A stretch of 64,000 nucleotides of DNA from Botryotinia globosa (GCA_014898425.1 RCSZ01000010.1:2046001-2110000); one strand, 5' to 3'; numbered from the stretch's first letter, positions 37,202 through 50,024 are shown. Program-made: numbers and translations. The notes: generated by a model from the letters alone, not told the origin.

Positions 37202-39322
37202 TCAATCCTCCTCCTCACTCTCTTCCCCAAAAATCGCCTTGAAAACCGCATCTTCCGGTCTCCGACTTTCCAACACTTCATTTCTGTCCGCATTAACCGC
37301 CGCCTGTTCTCTCTCCTTTGAAAACTGTAAACTTTCCAGGTCAGTCTTATTATTGAAATCCTCCCTCTTCATTTCATCTCCAAACCCTCCATTCCCAGCT
37401 TCCCTCATGATTCTCTCCACCTCTCTCCTGCCCACTAAGTCCTGAGGAACTTCCCTGTCCACCCCGCGCTCTTCATCCGCAGACGGCTGTACATGTTTCG
37501 GCGGCTGCACATTAAACCTCTTACACAGTAATCTCGTTGGGAACCAATCTTTTCTCTTTCTCGTCATCGGACCATACATTCCCATTCTTGCCGCCTGTTC
37601 CGCTGGAGCTTCTTTTATCTCCGGTTTACTCAAGAGCTCGTTCACCGAACCATCTTTTCCTGGTAATATTGTACTTGAAGATGAGCTTGTGAAGCGTGTG
37701 GCCATTAATCCCGTCATTGGTTTGAAGATTTTCGCGCAGTTTGCGAATTCTTTGAGTTCCTTTAGCCAATCTTCTTTACTGGTTAACATACTCCTTTCCG
37801 GCAGGCTTAATACGATGCCAGCTTGATGTTCGAGATAAGCACGATAACGAATACGTTTTGGTTCGTCTTCGCCATAGACGCTTGCGCAACGCATGAGTGC
37901 TGCATCAGCGGTATATTTATCGATTTTGGGAATCTGAGAAAGGAGTTCTTGCTGTCGTTGCTCACGGTTCATAGCATAGCCTTCGGGAATTTCACCTAGG
38001 GCTTGGGGTAGATTAGACTTGCCAGAAGCGGCGGCTAATCGATCACGAGCAGAGCTGGAAAGGAAATCAAATACTGATTTCCCAGGTAGAGCAGCTTCTC
38101 CTAGGATAGAAGCTCGAGATTTGGGGTCCAGTTTAGATGCCTTTGCTGCGTCCGAGGTGGATTGATATTGTGATTGTGTAGATTCGGATTTGGATTGTTT
38201 AGCTGATTTCCATCCTTCAGGGATTGTGGGCGGTGGATATTTTGAAAGTGTTTCGGACATTGATGTAGTAGTCAAGTCATTACTCAAAATAAATCCATCT
38301 AGAGGTAAGCGACCATCATGACATTTCCGCAGCCCAGCTGCTGCCTTTGCCATAGCGGTCTTTTTCGATATAAAGACAGGTTTAGATTTTAAGAATGAAT
38401 TGGCAGCTGGTGATAATGGCTTCTTCTTCTTCTTCTTGTCTCCTCCTAGCACTCTATTATAGGATATTCGTGGACCAATTTCATAAGGGTCATCATCATC
38501 CGAACCAGTATCGTTTAATATGCCAATACCAATGCCACCTCTGACAGGCTTCTTCTTCTTCTTAGCGATTTTAGGTGCTATGGAAAATGACCTATCATCG
38601 TCCTCATCCTCTGACTTATCTTTCTCCGATCCGAGTGCATCTATTGGCGTCAACTTCGTCTCCCCACCAAAACCTAGGCCTTTATGATCATCCTTCCGAA
38701 GGAAACTGATCATGCGGGTGTTTTCAGGCGCAAAGAGATATGTCGCATCGGCATCTGCTTCAGACCTTTCTATTCCACCTAAACGAGCTTTTCGTCGAAC
38801 TTTTGGTCCTACACCCTGTCCTTCTTTCCAACCCATTTTCTTCAATAGCTTCGCCCCCATTGTCTCTCCGTCAGTTCTGAAAAGATCAATAAATGCGCCG
38901 CTGCGAATTGCATCATCTTGCGTCGAACCAATTCCAGCGAAATCTTCTGCTGTCTGTACTCTTTGAGCTTCTGCAGCATCCGCCAAATCTTCTTCATCCA
39001 TAAAATCTTCTGGTCGTTGTTGGCGTACTTTGGCCGCATCTTTATTTCGATTCGATCGAGAGGAAACAAATGTCGAAGGTGTCCAGCCTTCTTTCGACCC
39101 AACGGTGTTGAAATATCCCGCACTGAAACCGCCGGTAAAAGCACCATGTAGTCTTTTCAACCCCCTCTCATCGCGAACTTCCTGTTTCCACACCGGTACA
39201 TAAGATCCATCATCTCGCACATCTGCATCTCGTGGGGGTAATGGGGTTCCGTATACGACGAAGGGGGATTGTTGGGCCTGTAGATCTGCTTCGTATGTTG
39301 CTCGCGAACGTTTGCCGGACAT
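37202..39322 (-). CDS. GPATCH1-type G-patch domain protein
   Basis: A single open frame of 706 aa, ATG at 39322 (MSGKRSR) and stop at 37202. Residues about 20-112 are the N-terminal DUF1604 region of GPATCH1/TGH proteins (F-V-V-Y-G-T-P-L-P, V-P-V-W-K-Q-E-V-R-D-E, L-H-G-A-F-T-G-G-F-S-A-G-Y-F-N-T-V-G-S-K-E-G-W-T-P). Residues about 154-180 are the G-patch: G-A-K-L-L-K-K-M-G-W-K-E-G-Q-G-V-G-P with a basic tail. Acidic and lysine-rich linkers follow, then a conserved-looking P-M-T-R-K-R-K-D-W-F-P-T-R-L-L-C-K-R-F near residue 590, also typical of the family. Family members act in the nucleus with spliceosomes, and the G-patch binds and activates DEAH helicases. The gene stands alone between an AT-rich block (stop about 180 bases from the MITE) and a repeat-rich spacer, with no RIP damage. 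Confidence 0.9.
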   Translation of the reverse strand: MSGKRSRATYEADLQAQQSPFVVYGTPLPPRDADVRDDGSYVPVWKQEVRDERGLKRLHGAFTGGFSAGYFNTVGSKEGWTPSTFVSSRSNRNKDAAKVRQQRPEDFMDEEDLADAAEAQRVQTAEDFAGIGSTQDDAIRSGAFIDLFRTDGETMGAKLLKKMGWKEGQGVGPKVRRKARLGGIERSEADADATYLFAPENTRMISFLRKDDHKGLGFGGETKLTPIDALGSEKDKSEDEDDDRSFSIAPKIAKKKKKPVRGGIGIGILNDTGSDDDDPYEIGPRISYNRVLGGDKKKKKKPLSPAANSFLKSKPVFISKKTAMAKAAAGLRKCHDGRLPLDGFILSNDLTTTSMSETLSKYPPPTIPEGWKSAKQSKSESTQSQYQSTSDAAKASKLDPKSRASILGEAALPGKSVFDFLSSSARDRLAAASGKSNLPQALGEIPEGYAMNREQRQQELLSQIPKIDKYTADAALMRCASVYGEDEPKRIRYRAYLEHQAGIVLSLPERSMLTSKEDWLKELKEFANCAKIFKPMTGLMATRFTSSSSSTILPGKDGSVNELLSKPEIKEAPAEQAARMGMYGPMTRKRKDWFPTRLLCKRFNVQPPKHVQPSADEERGVDREVPQDLVGRREVERIMREAGNGGFGDEMKREDFNNKTDLESLQFSKEREQAAVNADRNEVLESRRPEDAVFKAIFGEESEEED

Positions 39323-41429
39323 GGTAAGAATGCAAAGTTAACAATCGAGAACAATATCGACTGGGGACTGGGAACAGGTCGAGGCTGCATCCAATTATTG
39401 AATATTCAGCCTTGTCAAGTTTATTGGGTGCAAACGGCTAAACGTAATTGGTTCAATAAACGCAGAGTGAATTATTGTTGTGAGGCTATTAATAGTCTTT
39501 TCTTGGCGTGAGGATCCTATGTGATTACGTAAGTATTCTAGCTCCCAGTCGTACTAGGTAGACGTACTAGGTAGAGGTACCTTGGTATTGAATTGAAAAC
39601 GGCGAGAACGGCTTACCTAGGTAGTTTCCGCCATCAATCAATTTTCCGATTGATTTCTGGGGGGAACTCATCTCTACATAGAAATGGTAAATTGTAAGAT
39701 TACATGATAATCTGGAGAACTCGGGGGAGGAGTACACGTAATGAATGTATAGAAGAGACGTGAAGTGAAGACTGACCTTGGATTCACGTACTGGAGGAAG
39801 ATGGGGACAAGGATTGCATTGGACGTTGCTTGGTTTAATCACCAATTGTATCAGAAAATCGATAGTTGCGGGTCAGCTTCGTCTTGGTCTAGAGTGTTGA
39901 GGTGGTGATTAGGGTTGAGCGATTTGATAATATATAATATTAATTAAATTGTATTATATATAGAATTAATTCTAGCATAGCTATATAGATCGAATCGATG
40001 AAGAATTTCCAACTAGTACTACTATAATTCATTCTAAAATCCTATAAAATTCTGTAAAATTTCTATAAAGAATTATTTTTAAATTATTTTGGAAAAGAAA
40101 AAATTAATATATGAATTATATAATTAGTATTTAATTTTTGAATCTAATTATATATTGAATCAAAAATTAGAGTTTATTAAAGTCTATTTTCATTTATTTT
40201 GATATTTTTATTAATTAAATATATATATAAATTTAATATAATATTTTATATATTTTCAAAAGTATAATAGTATAGATTTATATAATTATCCTCAAGATTA
40301 TATAATTCGTCTATTCCTTGTGGTAATGAAGTAACTGGGTTTGGGATGGAGGTGATATGATGCGATGTAATGTAACATGATATGATATGATATGGTATGA
40401 TATACATATTGAGGTGATTCATCAAGCTTGGTCAGTTAATTCTATAATACAATACAGTACGATAACCTGCTTTATCAACATCTGCTGGAGAGTCATTATA
40501 GTACCCAGGCACTACCTCGTATGTAGAGGGATGCGGATGTATCAGTGTTCGCTGATAGAATAGTGAAGATAGTTAATGAACAAGGTTTTACTGCTATTTA
40601 AGTTCTTTCGTGCCAAGTGAATCCCGTCTGAGCGATTGAGTCTTGATTTACTAGTATTAGATATCCAATGAATATGCTTTCGTGCCTCGAACTTGAACCT
40701 AGTTAGTACCTTGTGAATGGGGGTATGATGGGATGAAAGGGAATGAATGGGATTATTGAGCGATCTATAGTATGATATGTATTCAGGTATGATATGAATT
40801 ATTATTATATATATATATAAGATGAGGATAAGAATGAGGATAGAATGAGGATAGAATGAGGATAGAATGAGGATAGAATGAGGATAGAATGAGGATAGAA
40901 TGAGGATAAGATAAAGAGAGAAAAGATAATTGATATGAGCAAGATAGTAGGAGTATTAATGATAATGATGAATGAATATGAATAATAATGAATGTATATA
41001 AATGAATATATATGAATGAATATATATAAATGAATATATATAGATGAATATAAAAATGAATATATATGAATGTATCTATCTACTTGAGCATTCTTCTTAT
41101 AGTCAGCCATATTAATCAGCCTTACTAATAATATACATTAATTATTTACCCAGGCACATGTATTTCAACCACTGGGTAATCTTGCATGGCTTAAGATTAT
41201 ATGTACTGTAGGTGTGAAGTATCTCGTGCCAGCGTGATTAATTATTATCTAACTTCACTCCATTTAGTCATTCACCCGACCTTTTTCATTTTAACTTTTC
41301 GGCTTGATCCATTTATATTTCCTTTTTCCTTTTTCCTTTTCTCTTTCCCTCGTCCCGATACATCCATTCATTCATTCATGCATGCATGCATCTTACTCGA
41401 TTTGGTCAAAGTGTAATGGGTAATGAAAT
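39323..41429. other. Intergenic region with AT-rich tract and minisatellite
   Basis: Divergent spacer between the GPATCH1-like gene (minus) and the kinase (plus). 39900-40310 is an AT-only tract of unknown origin, probably another degraded repeat. 40340-40420 has GATATG-type short repeats and 40822-40912 a minisatellite. No protein or RNA gene recognised. Confidence 0.5.
40822..40912. repeat. 11-bp minisatellite (GAGGATAGAAT)n
   Basis: About eight head-to-tail units, nearly perfect, followed by a looser ATATATGAATGAAT series up to about 41075. The 101-codon minus frame over it is repeat-derived. Confidence 0.88.
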
Positions 41430-42338
41430 TCGCATGTATTGGAAAAGAAAAGGCAAAAAGGTAATATGTATCTACCGACCTACCTAGTAGATATCGTAGT
41501 AGCGCTTGTAACCCCTCCAACATCTTCCCCCTTGGTATCTATCGCTTTTTCCAATTTCCCAGGTTTCTCTCTCTCTGCAAACAAACAAACAAACAACCAA
41601 CCACCTCTTCCCTCTTACCTACTATGTAGCTACCATCTACCATCTACCGACTCTCGACTCTCGACTCTTCCTAACTCTCCCATTTGCTGCTTCTTCTCTT
41701 CTCACCGTCGCAGCAATAACAAGAACAATAAACTTCCCTCAATCTAAACATCCGATACGACAGACACGGGGAATCTTGAAGCTTGCATCTGCATTCATCA
41801 GAAGCGCCTCCACACAACCACCTCCCCAGCCCAGCCCAGCTACCGAATAAACTAACTAACTAACTAACTGACTGACTGACTGACTGATTGACTGATTGAC
41901 TGATTGACTGATTGATTGACTGCTACCCAACTTTAAACCTTGGAATCTTATTATTATTGTTGTCCCTCTTCCATTCATCACTGCCGCCCACATCTTGTCA
42001 TAACAATACAATCAATCAATACTCGTACAACTCAACCCAACCACACCTTGATATTACTTTTGTCCCACTACTACTCTACTACCACCACCACCACCACTAC
42101 AATATCTGGATTATTTTTCATCAAGGGAATGAATCAACCTCAACCAGTCTATTAATCAAAACGAATACAGAACGAAAAATTTCATTCTCTTTATTTTATT
42201 TTTATTTTTGTAACTTCATCATCTCATTCCAGGTGACGTTGCCCACATAGTAGTAAGTACTAGGTAATATTTACTAGGGTCCCGCGTTGGTCTCTGCAGC
42301 TGGCTGGCTCCCTGTTCTTTCGGTTGCTTAATTCCTCC
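41430..42338 (+). promoter_or_regulatory. Probable long 5' leader/promoter of the KIN1-like gene
   Basis: About 900 bases strongly biased to C and T/A on the plus strand (TCTCTC, ACAAACAAAC, ACCACC runs), as seen in leaders of fungal signalling genes, and containing an ACTA/ACTG tetranucleotide array at 41847-41920. Several short ATG frames precede the kinase start; if transcribed they would be upstream ORFs. The transcription start cannot be placed from sequence. Confidence 0.4.
41847..41920. repeat. (ACTA)n/(ACTG)n/(ACTGATTG)n microsatellite
   Basis: Consecutive ACTA units pass into ACTG and then GATTGACT units, a compound tetranucleotide array. Confidence 0.85.
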
Positions 42339-45300
42339 ATGGCGACAACAACTTCCGTCTCGCCCGCTACGCTGGAGCGAAATAACTCACGACGAGGGTA
42401 TAACAATTCAATTCCCCATCGTTCCCAATCGACAAGAGTGAAAAGTACCACCACCGATTCACCACAACGATCACATTCACATTCACATCACCACCGACCG
42501 TCATCATCACGACATGCGGCTGTAGAAGAATCAATCCCCCAGGCGAATTATGAGACTGCACACGTCGCGCAACAATCCAGAAAAACATCAAGCAGAGACG
42601 GTTCAGCTCCTTCGAGACACGAATCTACGAGAAGCGCAACAAGTAATCATCCATCAACTCATCACGGTCGACATTCAAACGAGATGGCCACGGCTGCAGC
42701 AAACGGCGGAGGCCCAGCCCCCGTGGTGACACCGCAAGAATCCAGACATGCGGCACACAAGGGAAAATCGAGAACTACGATACCAACACAGTCCGGAAAT
42801 TGGATTTTGGGCAAGACCATTGGTCAAGGTAGTATGGGTAAAGTGAAGCTGGCACGGAGGGCGGAAGGAGGTGAGCAGGTAATTATCCTTCATTCCGCGG
42901 TACAGATTTCAGTCATGTCTAACGAGTGTCGATAGGTTGCCGTCAAAATTGTTCCACGAGGATCCACAGATGATAATCACAACCAAAGTCGGGCTGATAG
43001 AGAAAGAGCCGATCATTCGAAAGAAGTTCGCACCGCCCGTGAAGCGGCTATCGTGACACTCTTGGATCACCCATATATCTGCGGCATGAGGGATGTTGTG
43101 CGTACGACTTATCATTGGTATATGCTATTTGAATACGTGAATGGAGGACAGATGCTTGACTACATCATCTCTCATGGAAGATTAAAGGAAAAGCAAGCTA
43201 GGAAATTCAGCAGACAAATCGCCAGCGCCTTGGACTATTGTCATCGAAATAGCATTGTTCACAGAGATCTGAAGATTGAGAACATCCTCATTAGCAAGAC
43301 GGGCGATATCAAGATTATCGATTTCGGCTTGAGCAATTTGTTCGCACCACGAAATCATCTCAAGACTTTCTGCGGCAGTCTTTATTTCGCGGCCCCGGAG
43401 TTATTGCAGGCAAAGGCGTATACCGGACCCGAGGTGGATGTTTGGAGTTTTGGCATCGTGCTTTACGTTCTGGTCTGCGGCAAGGTTCCTTTTGACGACC
43501 AAAGTATGCCGGCATTACATGCAAAGATCAAGAGAGGAATTGTAGATTATCCCAATTGGCTGACTCCTGGTAAGTTCTATGCCTCTTCCAAATCAATATG
43601 GTACTAATGGGAGGCAGAATGTAAACATCTTATATCAAGGATGCTGGTTACTGATCCAAAGCAACGTGCAACACTACAGGAAATCATGAGCCATCAGTGG
43701 ATGATGAAGCAATACGGTGGTCCACCTGAAAATTATCTGCCAGTGCGAGATCCCTTGACACTTCCTCTGGATGACGATATCATCAACAGTATGACCGGCT
43801 TTGACTTTGGCTCACCAGAACTCATTAAACAACAATTGACTGATGTCATCAAGTCTTCCGAATATGGTCATGCCGTGCGTCTGGCGATGCAGGAACGAGA
43901 GAATTCTGGTCCTCCTCGCGACTCGGAGAGAAAGAGAGGTGTGTTCGATTTTTACAAGAGAAGAAATTCGACTACGAGCCGAGATACCTTGACTGCACCA
44001 AGTTCAGAACTCCTTCAACTAGGCAACGACCCTGTGAACGCCTATCACCCTCTCATTTCTGTGTATTACCTTGTTAAGGAGAAACGCGAGCGTGATGCAC
44101 TTGAATCCAGCCCAGGCGCAACTTCAATGCCACGGATGCCAGGCGAAGCTCCACTACAAATGGCAGAAATTTCGGCTCCCAAGCCAGCTTACACGAATGC
44201 AACGGCCTACGAGATGCCTGGTGAGAAAGCTACCGGAGGTCGATCACGCCCACGTGCCCGCACTCACGGCGAGGATGAAGTGACAGAAGGGATGAAGAAT
44301 GTCAAACTTGGTGGCTCTACTGCCCCTCCATCACCTGCAATAGTGGAACCCGTAGAACAATCGGCTAGGAAAGAAAGCACTGCTGCTGGGATTCTGAGAA
44401 GGTTCAGTACACGACGACGCAAGGAGCCTCCACCACCTGAAAAGGCCGGCAATCATCTCACTGTCGGTTCTTCAAATGAGCCATCAACACTTAGAAAGAG
44501 TTTCAGTGTGCGCCGGCATCGAGATCGGGATGGAGATGGACATCTCCGCCCAAGTGGAAGCGAGCGCCAACATAGTGATCTTCTCACTCCACGATCCGCC
44601 GAAAGTGCTGGAAGTTCTAAATTAGGTCGGTCGACGAGCGTCAATTCCGCAGAATATAGACGACGAGAAAACCGACGAGGAGCCGGATCAGGCGCAGGAG
44701 TTGCTGCTTCGGAAGCAATGCCACCACGGGTTACTTACAAAGACCCACCTCCCACTAGTGGTTCCGATCATTCAACGACGAACGAGAAACCCCCCCGCGA
44801 GAGCGAGAGAGCTGGTTTGAATCCTAGAGCCGCCACTATGAGAGCCAAATCGTTGGGCCATGCAAGAAGAGAGAGCATACAAGCTCGACGAGTTCGAAGG
44901 GAGGAAGCTAGAGAAGCAAATTTACCCGAGGAGACAGATGTTGAAATGGGCGACAATAGTGGTCTATCAACCGAACGAGTCGACAATGCAGAGAATGTCA
45001 AGCCCGTATTTCTCAAAGGGTTGTTCAGCGTATCTACCACATCAACCAAACCGGTTCAAGCCATTCGCATGGATATTATCAGAGTATTGAGGCTCCTCGG
45101 GGTGGAATATACAGAAATACGAGGCGGTTTCAGTTGTCGGCACATTCCTAGTATTGATTTAAAGAAGGTTGTCGATGTACCTCCTAGCAGCCACGGCAAT
45201 CACACTCCTGGACATAGGAGAAAGATTAGCTTCGGAGGCTTCATGGGAGGGGGTAATAATGCAGAAAGAGATCGCGAGGATTTCCGAGAAGCAGAAAGAT

Positions 45301-45599
45301 CACCACCAAACTCCAGAACTCCACGTAGAACTCGTGGTCCCGAGAATAGCTACTCAAACTCGGATGCTTCTGATGAGAGTGTTACTAGACACGGCGATTC
45401 ATCAGCTAGGGCTGTCGGCGAAACCAGCACACATGTTCAAAGTGACCTTGGCGGTAGTATGATTCTCGAATTTGAGATCTTCATCGTCAAAGTTCCTCTC
45501 CTCTCTTTACACGGCATTCAGTTCAAAAAGCTTCGTTCCGGGGGAACTTGGCAATTTAAGAACATGGCAGATCAAATCCTTCGCGAGCTCCGACTATGA
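42339..45599 (+). CDS. kin1: KIN1/MARK-family serine/threonine protein kinase
   Basis: Three exons, 42339-42878, 42936-43569 and 43618-45599, 1,051 aa (yeast Kin1 is about 1,060). Both introns (57 and 48 bases) have clear GTAATT/GTAAGT donors and TAG/CAG acceptors, and phases close. Residues 1-150 are Ser/His-rich and disordered. The kinase domain spans about 153-422: glycine loop G-Q-G-S-M-G-K-V, catalytic Lys in V-A-V-K (184), H-R-D-L-K-I-E-N (Asp 291), D-F-G (309) and activation segment [13 protein letters not shown] with the regulatory Thr near 324. A basic, Ser-rich middle follows. The end carries a KA1-type membrane-binding domain (F-E-I-F-I-V-K-V-P to Q-I-L-R-E-L-R-L). Family knowledge: Kin1-type kinases control polarity, septation and exocytosis at the cell cortex. 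Identification is firm; pathway role is inferred. Confidence 0.93.
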
Positions 45600-46462
45600 T
45601 GGTTCTCACGGCAGTTCTCAACACGAATACGCTAGTCTTATGAATACTGCTATTTGAGTTGCAATACAGAACTCCCCGTTAGCTATTATTTTGTTATTTC
45701 ACTTGAACAAGGAATGAAGGCGAATGAGCGATTGGAGGAAAGACATACACGCATTATTCTTCTTGAAACGAATTCCTTTTGTTAGCGAAATTGATGAGAA
45801 GGTGGCATGCATCGTCACACATTTTGGGGCCATTTTGTTTTTTTAATGCGCCCACAGTTTTCATTTGTTTGTTCCAATGCCCGACAAATGTTTGTGTCGA
45901 TTTTCCTTGCAGAACCAATTTTTGGTTCATATATGTAGTAATTATGGGATCAGAGTTCCTTTTTCTAGGGGGAATAAGGGACGACATTTGAAATTTGGCA
46001 TTTCCTTAATATTGTGGGGAAGGAATCTTGGTTTGGGACATTTTTATTGTAGAGGAAGGAGATGGGAAGGGGACAAAAACAGTTGGTTGGCTAGGAGTGA
46101 TGTGTATTTGGGGGTTGTGTATGCCGTTAGTTGATTGTGGAAAGGAATGAGGGAAAGAGTGAAAATGAGGATGGTGCTATGGGTAGGTAGGGCAAGAACA
46201 AGGATAGATAATTCCGATACTGTACTTCTCAATTTGATCAACTCATAGCAGACTCACTGACTTTGTTGTCCATGGTTGAAGTTTCCTTTTTTGACTTTGG
46301 TTCTTTGCGTCTTTGGCCTTTCCCTTTTTTTTTCCTTTCATCTTTCTTAGCTATTGTATGTATGTAGTATGTAGATCCGAGCTTCCGACGATCCCTCTAC
46401 CTCTATCGCCCTCAATTATCATCCGCACGTCAACCCACATCTAACGCATCGCCAAGAAGACT
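45600..46462. other. Intergenic region, 3' and 5' UTRs
   Basis: 863 bases between two plus-strand genes, T-rich, no coding frame with recognisable features. The CTTTTTTTTTCC and CCTCTACCTCTATCGCCC stretches before 46463 look like a fungal promoter/leader. Confidence 0.45.
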
Positions 46463-48371
46463 ATGGATACACCTCGTTGTAAACCAGGTACAGGGACAAG
46501 ATCGCCAATGCCGCGAACCCCGAAACGCTCGGAGTCGTCTGAAAGTACTTGGGCTTTTGGTGAGATCTCGAGTGAGGAGAGCGATTCAACTGGGGAGACG
46601 ACTTTTTGGAGAACTCCGAGGGAAAGATTGAAAGGAAATGGAGGGAGATGGGATAGGTGGAAGGCGAAGGTGAGTGTTAATATTGGCATGCGGCTGAGGA
46701 TTATTGAGAGATGGAGTAGATTGAAACGCTGGGTAGATTGGAACAGTGCAAACAGATGGATGGTAAGGGTGAAATTGAAGTTGAAAAAGAGAGAGAGGAA
46801 TTTTAGGTACACTATGCAAGCTTCCCCCCGCCACTCCTCCCCTTTTAGACACGATATAAGTATCTGGCCCATATGCTCACTACTAAGTAAAGTACAAGTA
46901 CCCGTCGCTTTTATCGTCTCTCTGTATTTATGATGGGCTTCTGCTTCATATCAACACTCTTCTTCTATTCCTTTCCTTCGTCTACCTATACTTCCTCGTC
47001 GTTACCCGATGTCCACACATTAGGTTCATACATTCCCGTCCAACCTTTTCTTCCCTCCTCCTCAACCGCTAAATCAAAAGCACGAGAAAACAAATCCGAC
47101 CCTATCAAATGGCTCAAAGAAAACTCTGACAACCGCTATGCTCTCGCCGGCCCTTCAAAACCATGGGTCTCCCGGATGTCAGAATGGCGATCTCCCCGAC
47201 CCAAAGCCGCGCTTATTTCTCTCGTGCGCAATTCTGAACTCGAAGGTATGTTGCAATCGATGAGACAGCTCGAAGCAAGATGGAATCATAAATACATGTA
47301 TCCGTGGGTATTTTTTAATGATGAACCTTTTTCGCGGGAATTTATACAGAGCACGGGGAATGCAACGAAAGCTGAATGCCGGTACGAGGTTGTGCCGGAG
47401 GAGTATTGGACTATGCCGGAGTGGGTGGATGAGGGGAGATTTATGAATAGTTTGGACTACTTGGGGACGATTGGAGTGGGGAAGGGTTGGATGGTTAGCT
47501 ATCATCATATGTGTAGATGGAATAGTGGGTTCTTTTTTCGAATGAAAGTTTTGGAGGGGGTGGAGTGGTATTGGAGGGTTGAACCTGATGTGAGTTTCTT
47601 TTTTCTTTTTTGCTGATCTATCACGATTTTTGTGTTTGTTTTGGAAGATTCGAAGGGAGAAAAGGAGATTGGACCTCTCGGGAAAAGAAACAAAATTAAC
47701 GAGATTAAAAGGTCCATTTCTTCTGCAACATCAACTATGACATCTTCCGCTTCATGCGCGATAACAACCTCAAATACGGATTCAACATGAACATCCTCGA
47801 TGACGCCCGCTCATTCCCATCTCTCTGGTCCAAAACCCGTGCCTTCGCAACCGCAAATCCGCATCTTCTTCATCCAGACGCGGATCTAGATTGGTTATTA
47901 GATAAAGGCGAATACAATAATTGTCAATTTTTCTCTAATTTCGAGATCGGTTCCCTGGATTTCTGGCGCGGAGAGCATCATAAAAAGTATTTTGAATACT
48001 TGGATAGGTCGGGGGGGTTCTATTACGAGAGGTGGGGTGATGCGCCGGTGCATACGCTTAGTGTGGGAATGTTTTTAGGGAAGGGGGAGAGTTGGTGGTT
48101 TGGGGATGTGGGCTATCAGCACGGGATTAATAGGGTGTGTCCTGGGGGGAGGGAGGGAAATTGTGCTTGCGAGGAAACGGGGGTGGATGAGGGGTTTTAT
48201 AAGTTGGTACCATTGGAGAGTCCGCAGAGGAAACCAAGGGATACATGTATTAGGGGGTGGCTTGGGGGGGAGTGGGTGAGGAAAAGGGAGGGGTGGGAGA
48301 GGGAATTGGAGGTGGCGCTGGGGGGTGATGGATTTGGGGGGTATGTTTTGGGGGGAAGGGACGGGAGATGA
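46463..48371 (+). CDS. GT15 family alpha-1,2-mannosyltransferase (KRE2/MNT1-like)
   Basis: Proposed exons 46463-46806, 46899-47589 and 47712-48371, 564 aa, phases closing exactly. Residues about 122-140 (LSVFMMGFCFISTLFFYSF), preceded by R-R-F-Y-R, form a type II signal anchor for the Golgi. The GT15 catalytic domain follows: A-A-L-I-S-L-V-R-N-S-E-L, P-W-V-F-F-N-D-E-P-F, W-Y-W-R-V-E-P-D-V across the second splice junction, N-F-E-I-G (Glu near 423, the proposed catalytic residue of Kre2) and D-V-G-Y-Q-H-G-I (His near 482). These enzymes extend O- and N-linked mannans with GDP-mannose and Mn2+. Oddity: 115 residues precede the anchor, where Kre2 has about a dozen. An ATG at 46930 would give a 439-aa protein, close to Kre2's 442, so the first exon may be leader sequence. 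The catalytic assignment does not depend on this. Confidence 0.85.
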
Positions 48372-48983
48372 GGTGAGGGAGGGGTGAATCGTGAAGTGTG
48401 GGGTGAAACATGTTTTGGGAATGATGGTATAGGTGAGAAAATAATAAGGAGAATGTAATGATCACTTCTCCTTGCTTTTCTACCCCTACTTTGCTTTTAT
48501 CCGTTTATGTAGTATGAGAATGACTCAAATTTTGATCATCTGAATCACAATCCAAGTTTCTATATGTATTCTTCTAAAATTGTACGAATTTAAGCCTTCG
48601 ACGTCTTGATTATTTTGAAATTCGAATAATTTTGATTACAGGAAATGCTTTTAATTTTGGGCGGCATAAGATAGCATATATACTGTAAGAAAGCTAATTT
48701 GTATATATGTATTAATTATAGATAATAACCTCTATTGTAAGTAGTATAGCTTTCACAGATAGAATATTATAGCTTTTATAGCTAATAAGATATTAATTAT
48801 GAAAATGCTTAAATTGAGAGTTTTGATGATATCAAGGATCAAATATAGAAAGATACTCAATTATTATTTAGTAACTTGAAGTTAAACTGTTTATAATAAG
48901 TCTTGAAAATCCGATTATATATTCATATATTGATATAAAGAATAAAAACATATGGTTTTATGATTATAATTATAGTATTTATA
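48372..48983. other. 3' flank passing into AT-rich block
   Basis: The first 200 bases are the probable 3' UTR. From about 48590 the sequence becomes AT-rich with no frames or recognisable repeats until the TIR element. Confidence 0.45.
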
Positions 48984-49285
48984 CCAGGGCCCGACCCCTT
49001 GCTTTTTAAGAAGATATAGTATAATTATAATTATGAATTTTCTAAAAAAGAAATTTTATTAAAAGCTTACAAGCGAAGTCGGTTTGTCTTATGGTATTAT
49101 TCTTTATTTGAATTTCAATTTTATTTCGATTTCAATGAATCACTTTTATATTAGATTATTAATTATATTATTAAATTACAACAAAATAGTATCAAATTTT
49201 TAATTATTAATAATAGATTTATTATATTTCATAAAACTTTTTTGAATTGCTTATATAAGTTTTAGTTATATTTATATTATATTTA

Positions 49286-49897
49286 TGTCACATATATAGA
49301 ATCGAAATATACATAGAATCGAAATACACATAGAATCGAAATATACATCGAAACTAATAAAAGTTGTAAACTTTACTACTTTGTCATATATAGAATCTGA
49401 TCTATAAAAGATATAATATCAAGGATTAAAGTTCTAATAATTTACTACTATATATATATCCTAACAGAACCCCCCTCTTTTATTCTTTTTATCTCGAAAA
49501 ACTTAATTATAAGGAATATTTATATATATATATAATTAACCATATGATTTGTAATAATACATATTATTCAATACCCTCACCATTAATAATAATATATAAT
49601 TATTAATTAATTCAGAATATTCAATTATGAAGTAAATATATCCGCGTTTCAATTGATTTACTTCTTAATTTGAAAAATTTATTCCAATATTAAGCAAGCT
49701 TTAATTAAAAATTTCAGAATGATATCTATTTGATATAATCTCTAATACTCTGTTATATATATAGAATCGAAATATATATCGAAATTAATAAAAGTTGTAG
49801 GCTTTATCATTACGCTATATATATAATCTAATCTATAAAAGGTATAGTATTAAGGATTGAAGTCCTGATAGCTTACTATTATATATATATCCTAACA
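49286..49897 (-). mobile_element. TRIM copy 2, 612 bp, TSD ATTTA
   Basis: LTRs 49286-49466 (181 bp, lengthened by extra AGAATCGAAATACACAT-type units) and 49751-49897 (147 bp, TGTTATATA...CCTAACA). The core of about 284 bp aligns with that of copy 1, including TTAATTCAGAATATTCAAT and AATATTAAGCAAGC. Perfect target duplication ATTTA at 49281-49285 and 49898-49902. On the minus strand the purine tract AAGAATAAAAGAGGGGGG lies three bases from the 3' LTR. Confidence 0.88.
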
Positions 49898-50024
49898 ATT
49901 TATATTTATTTTTATGTTTAGATTTATTTAATTTTTTATAAAAACTTTAATTTTACAACTAAAATTATTTAAAAACTTTTAATATATTTCATATAATTAT
50001 TACATTTTTTGAATTGAATTTAAA

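Noticed and set aside
40805..41110. 101-codon minus-strand ORF
   Set aside because: It translates the 11-bp minisatellite and neighbouring TATGAATGA repeats.
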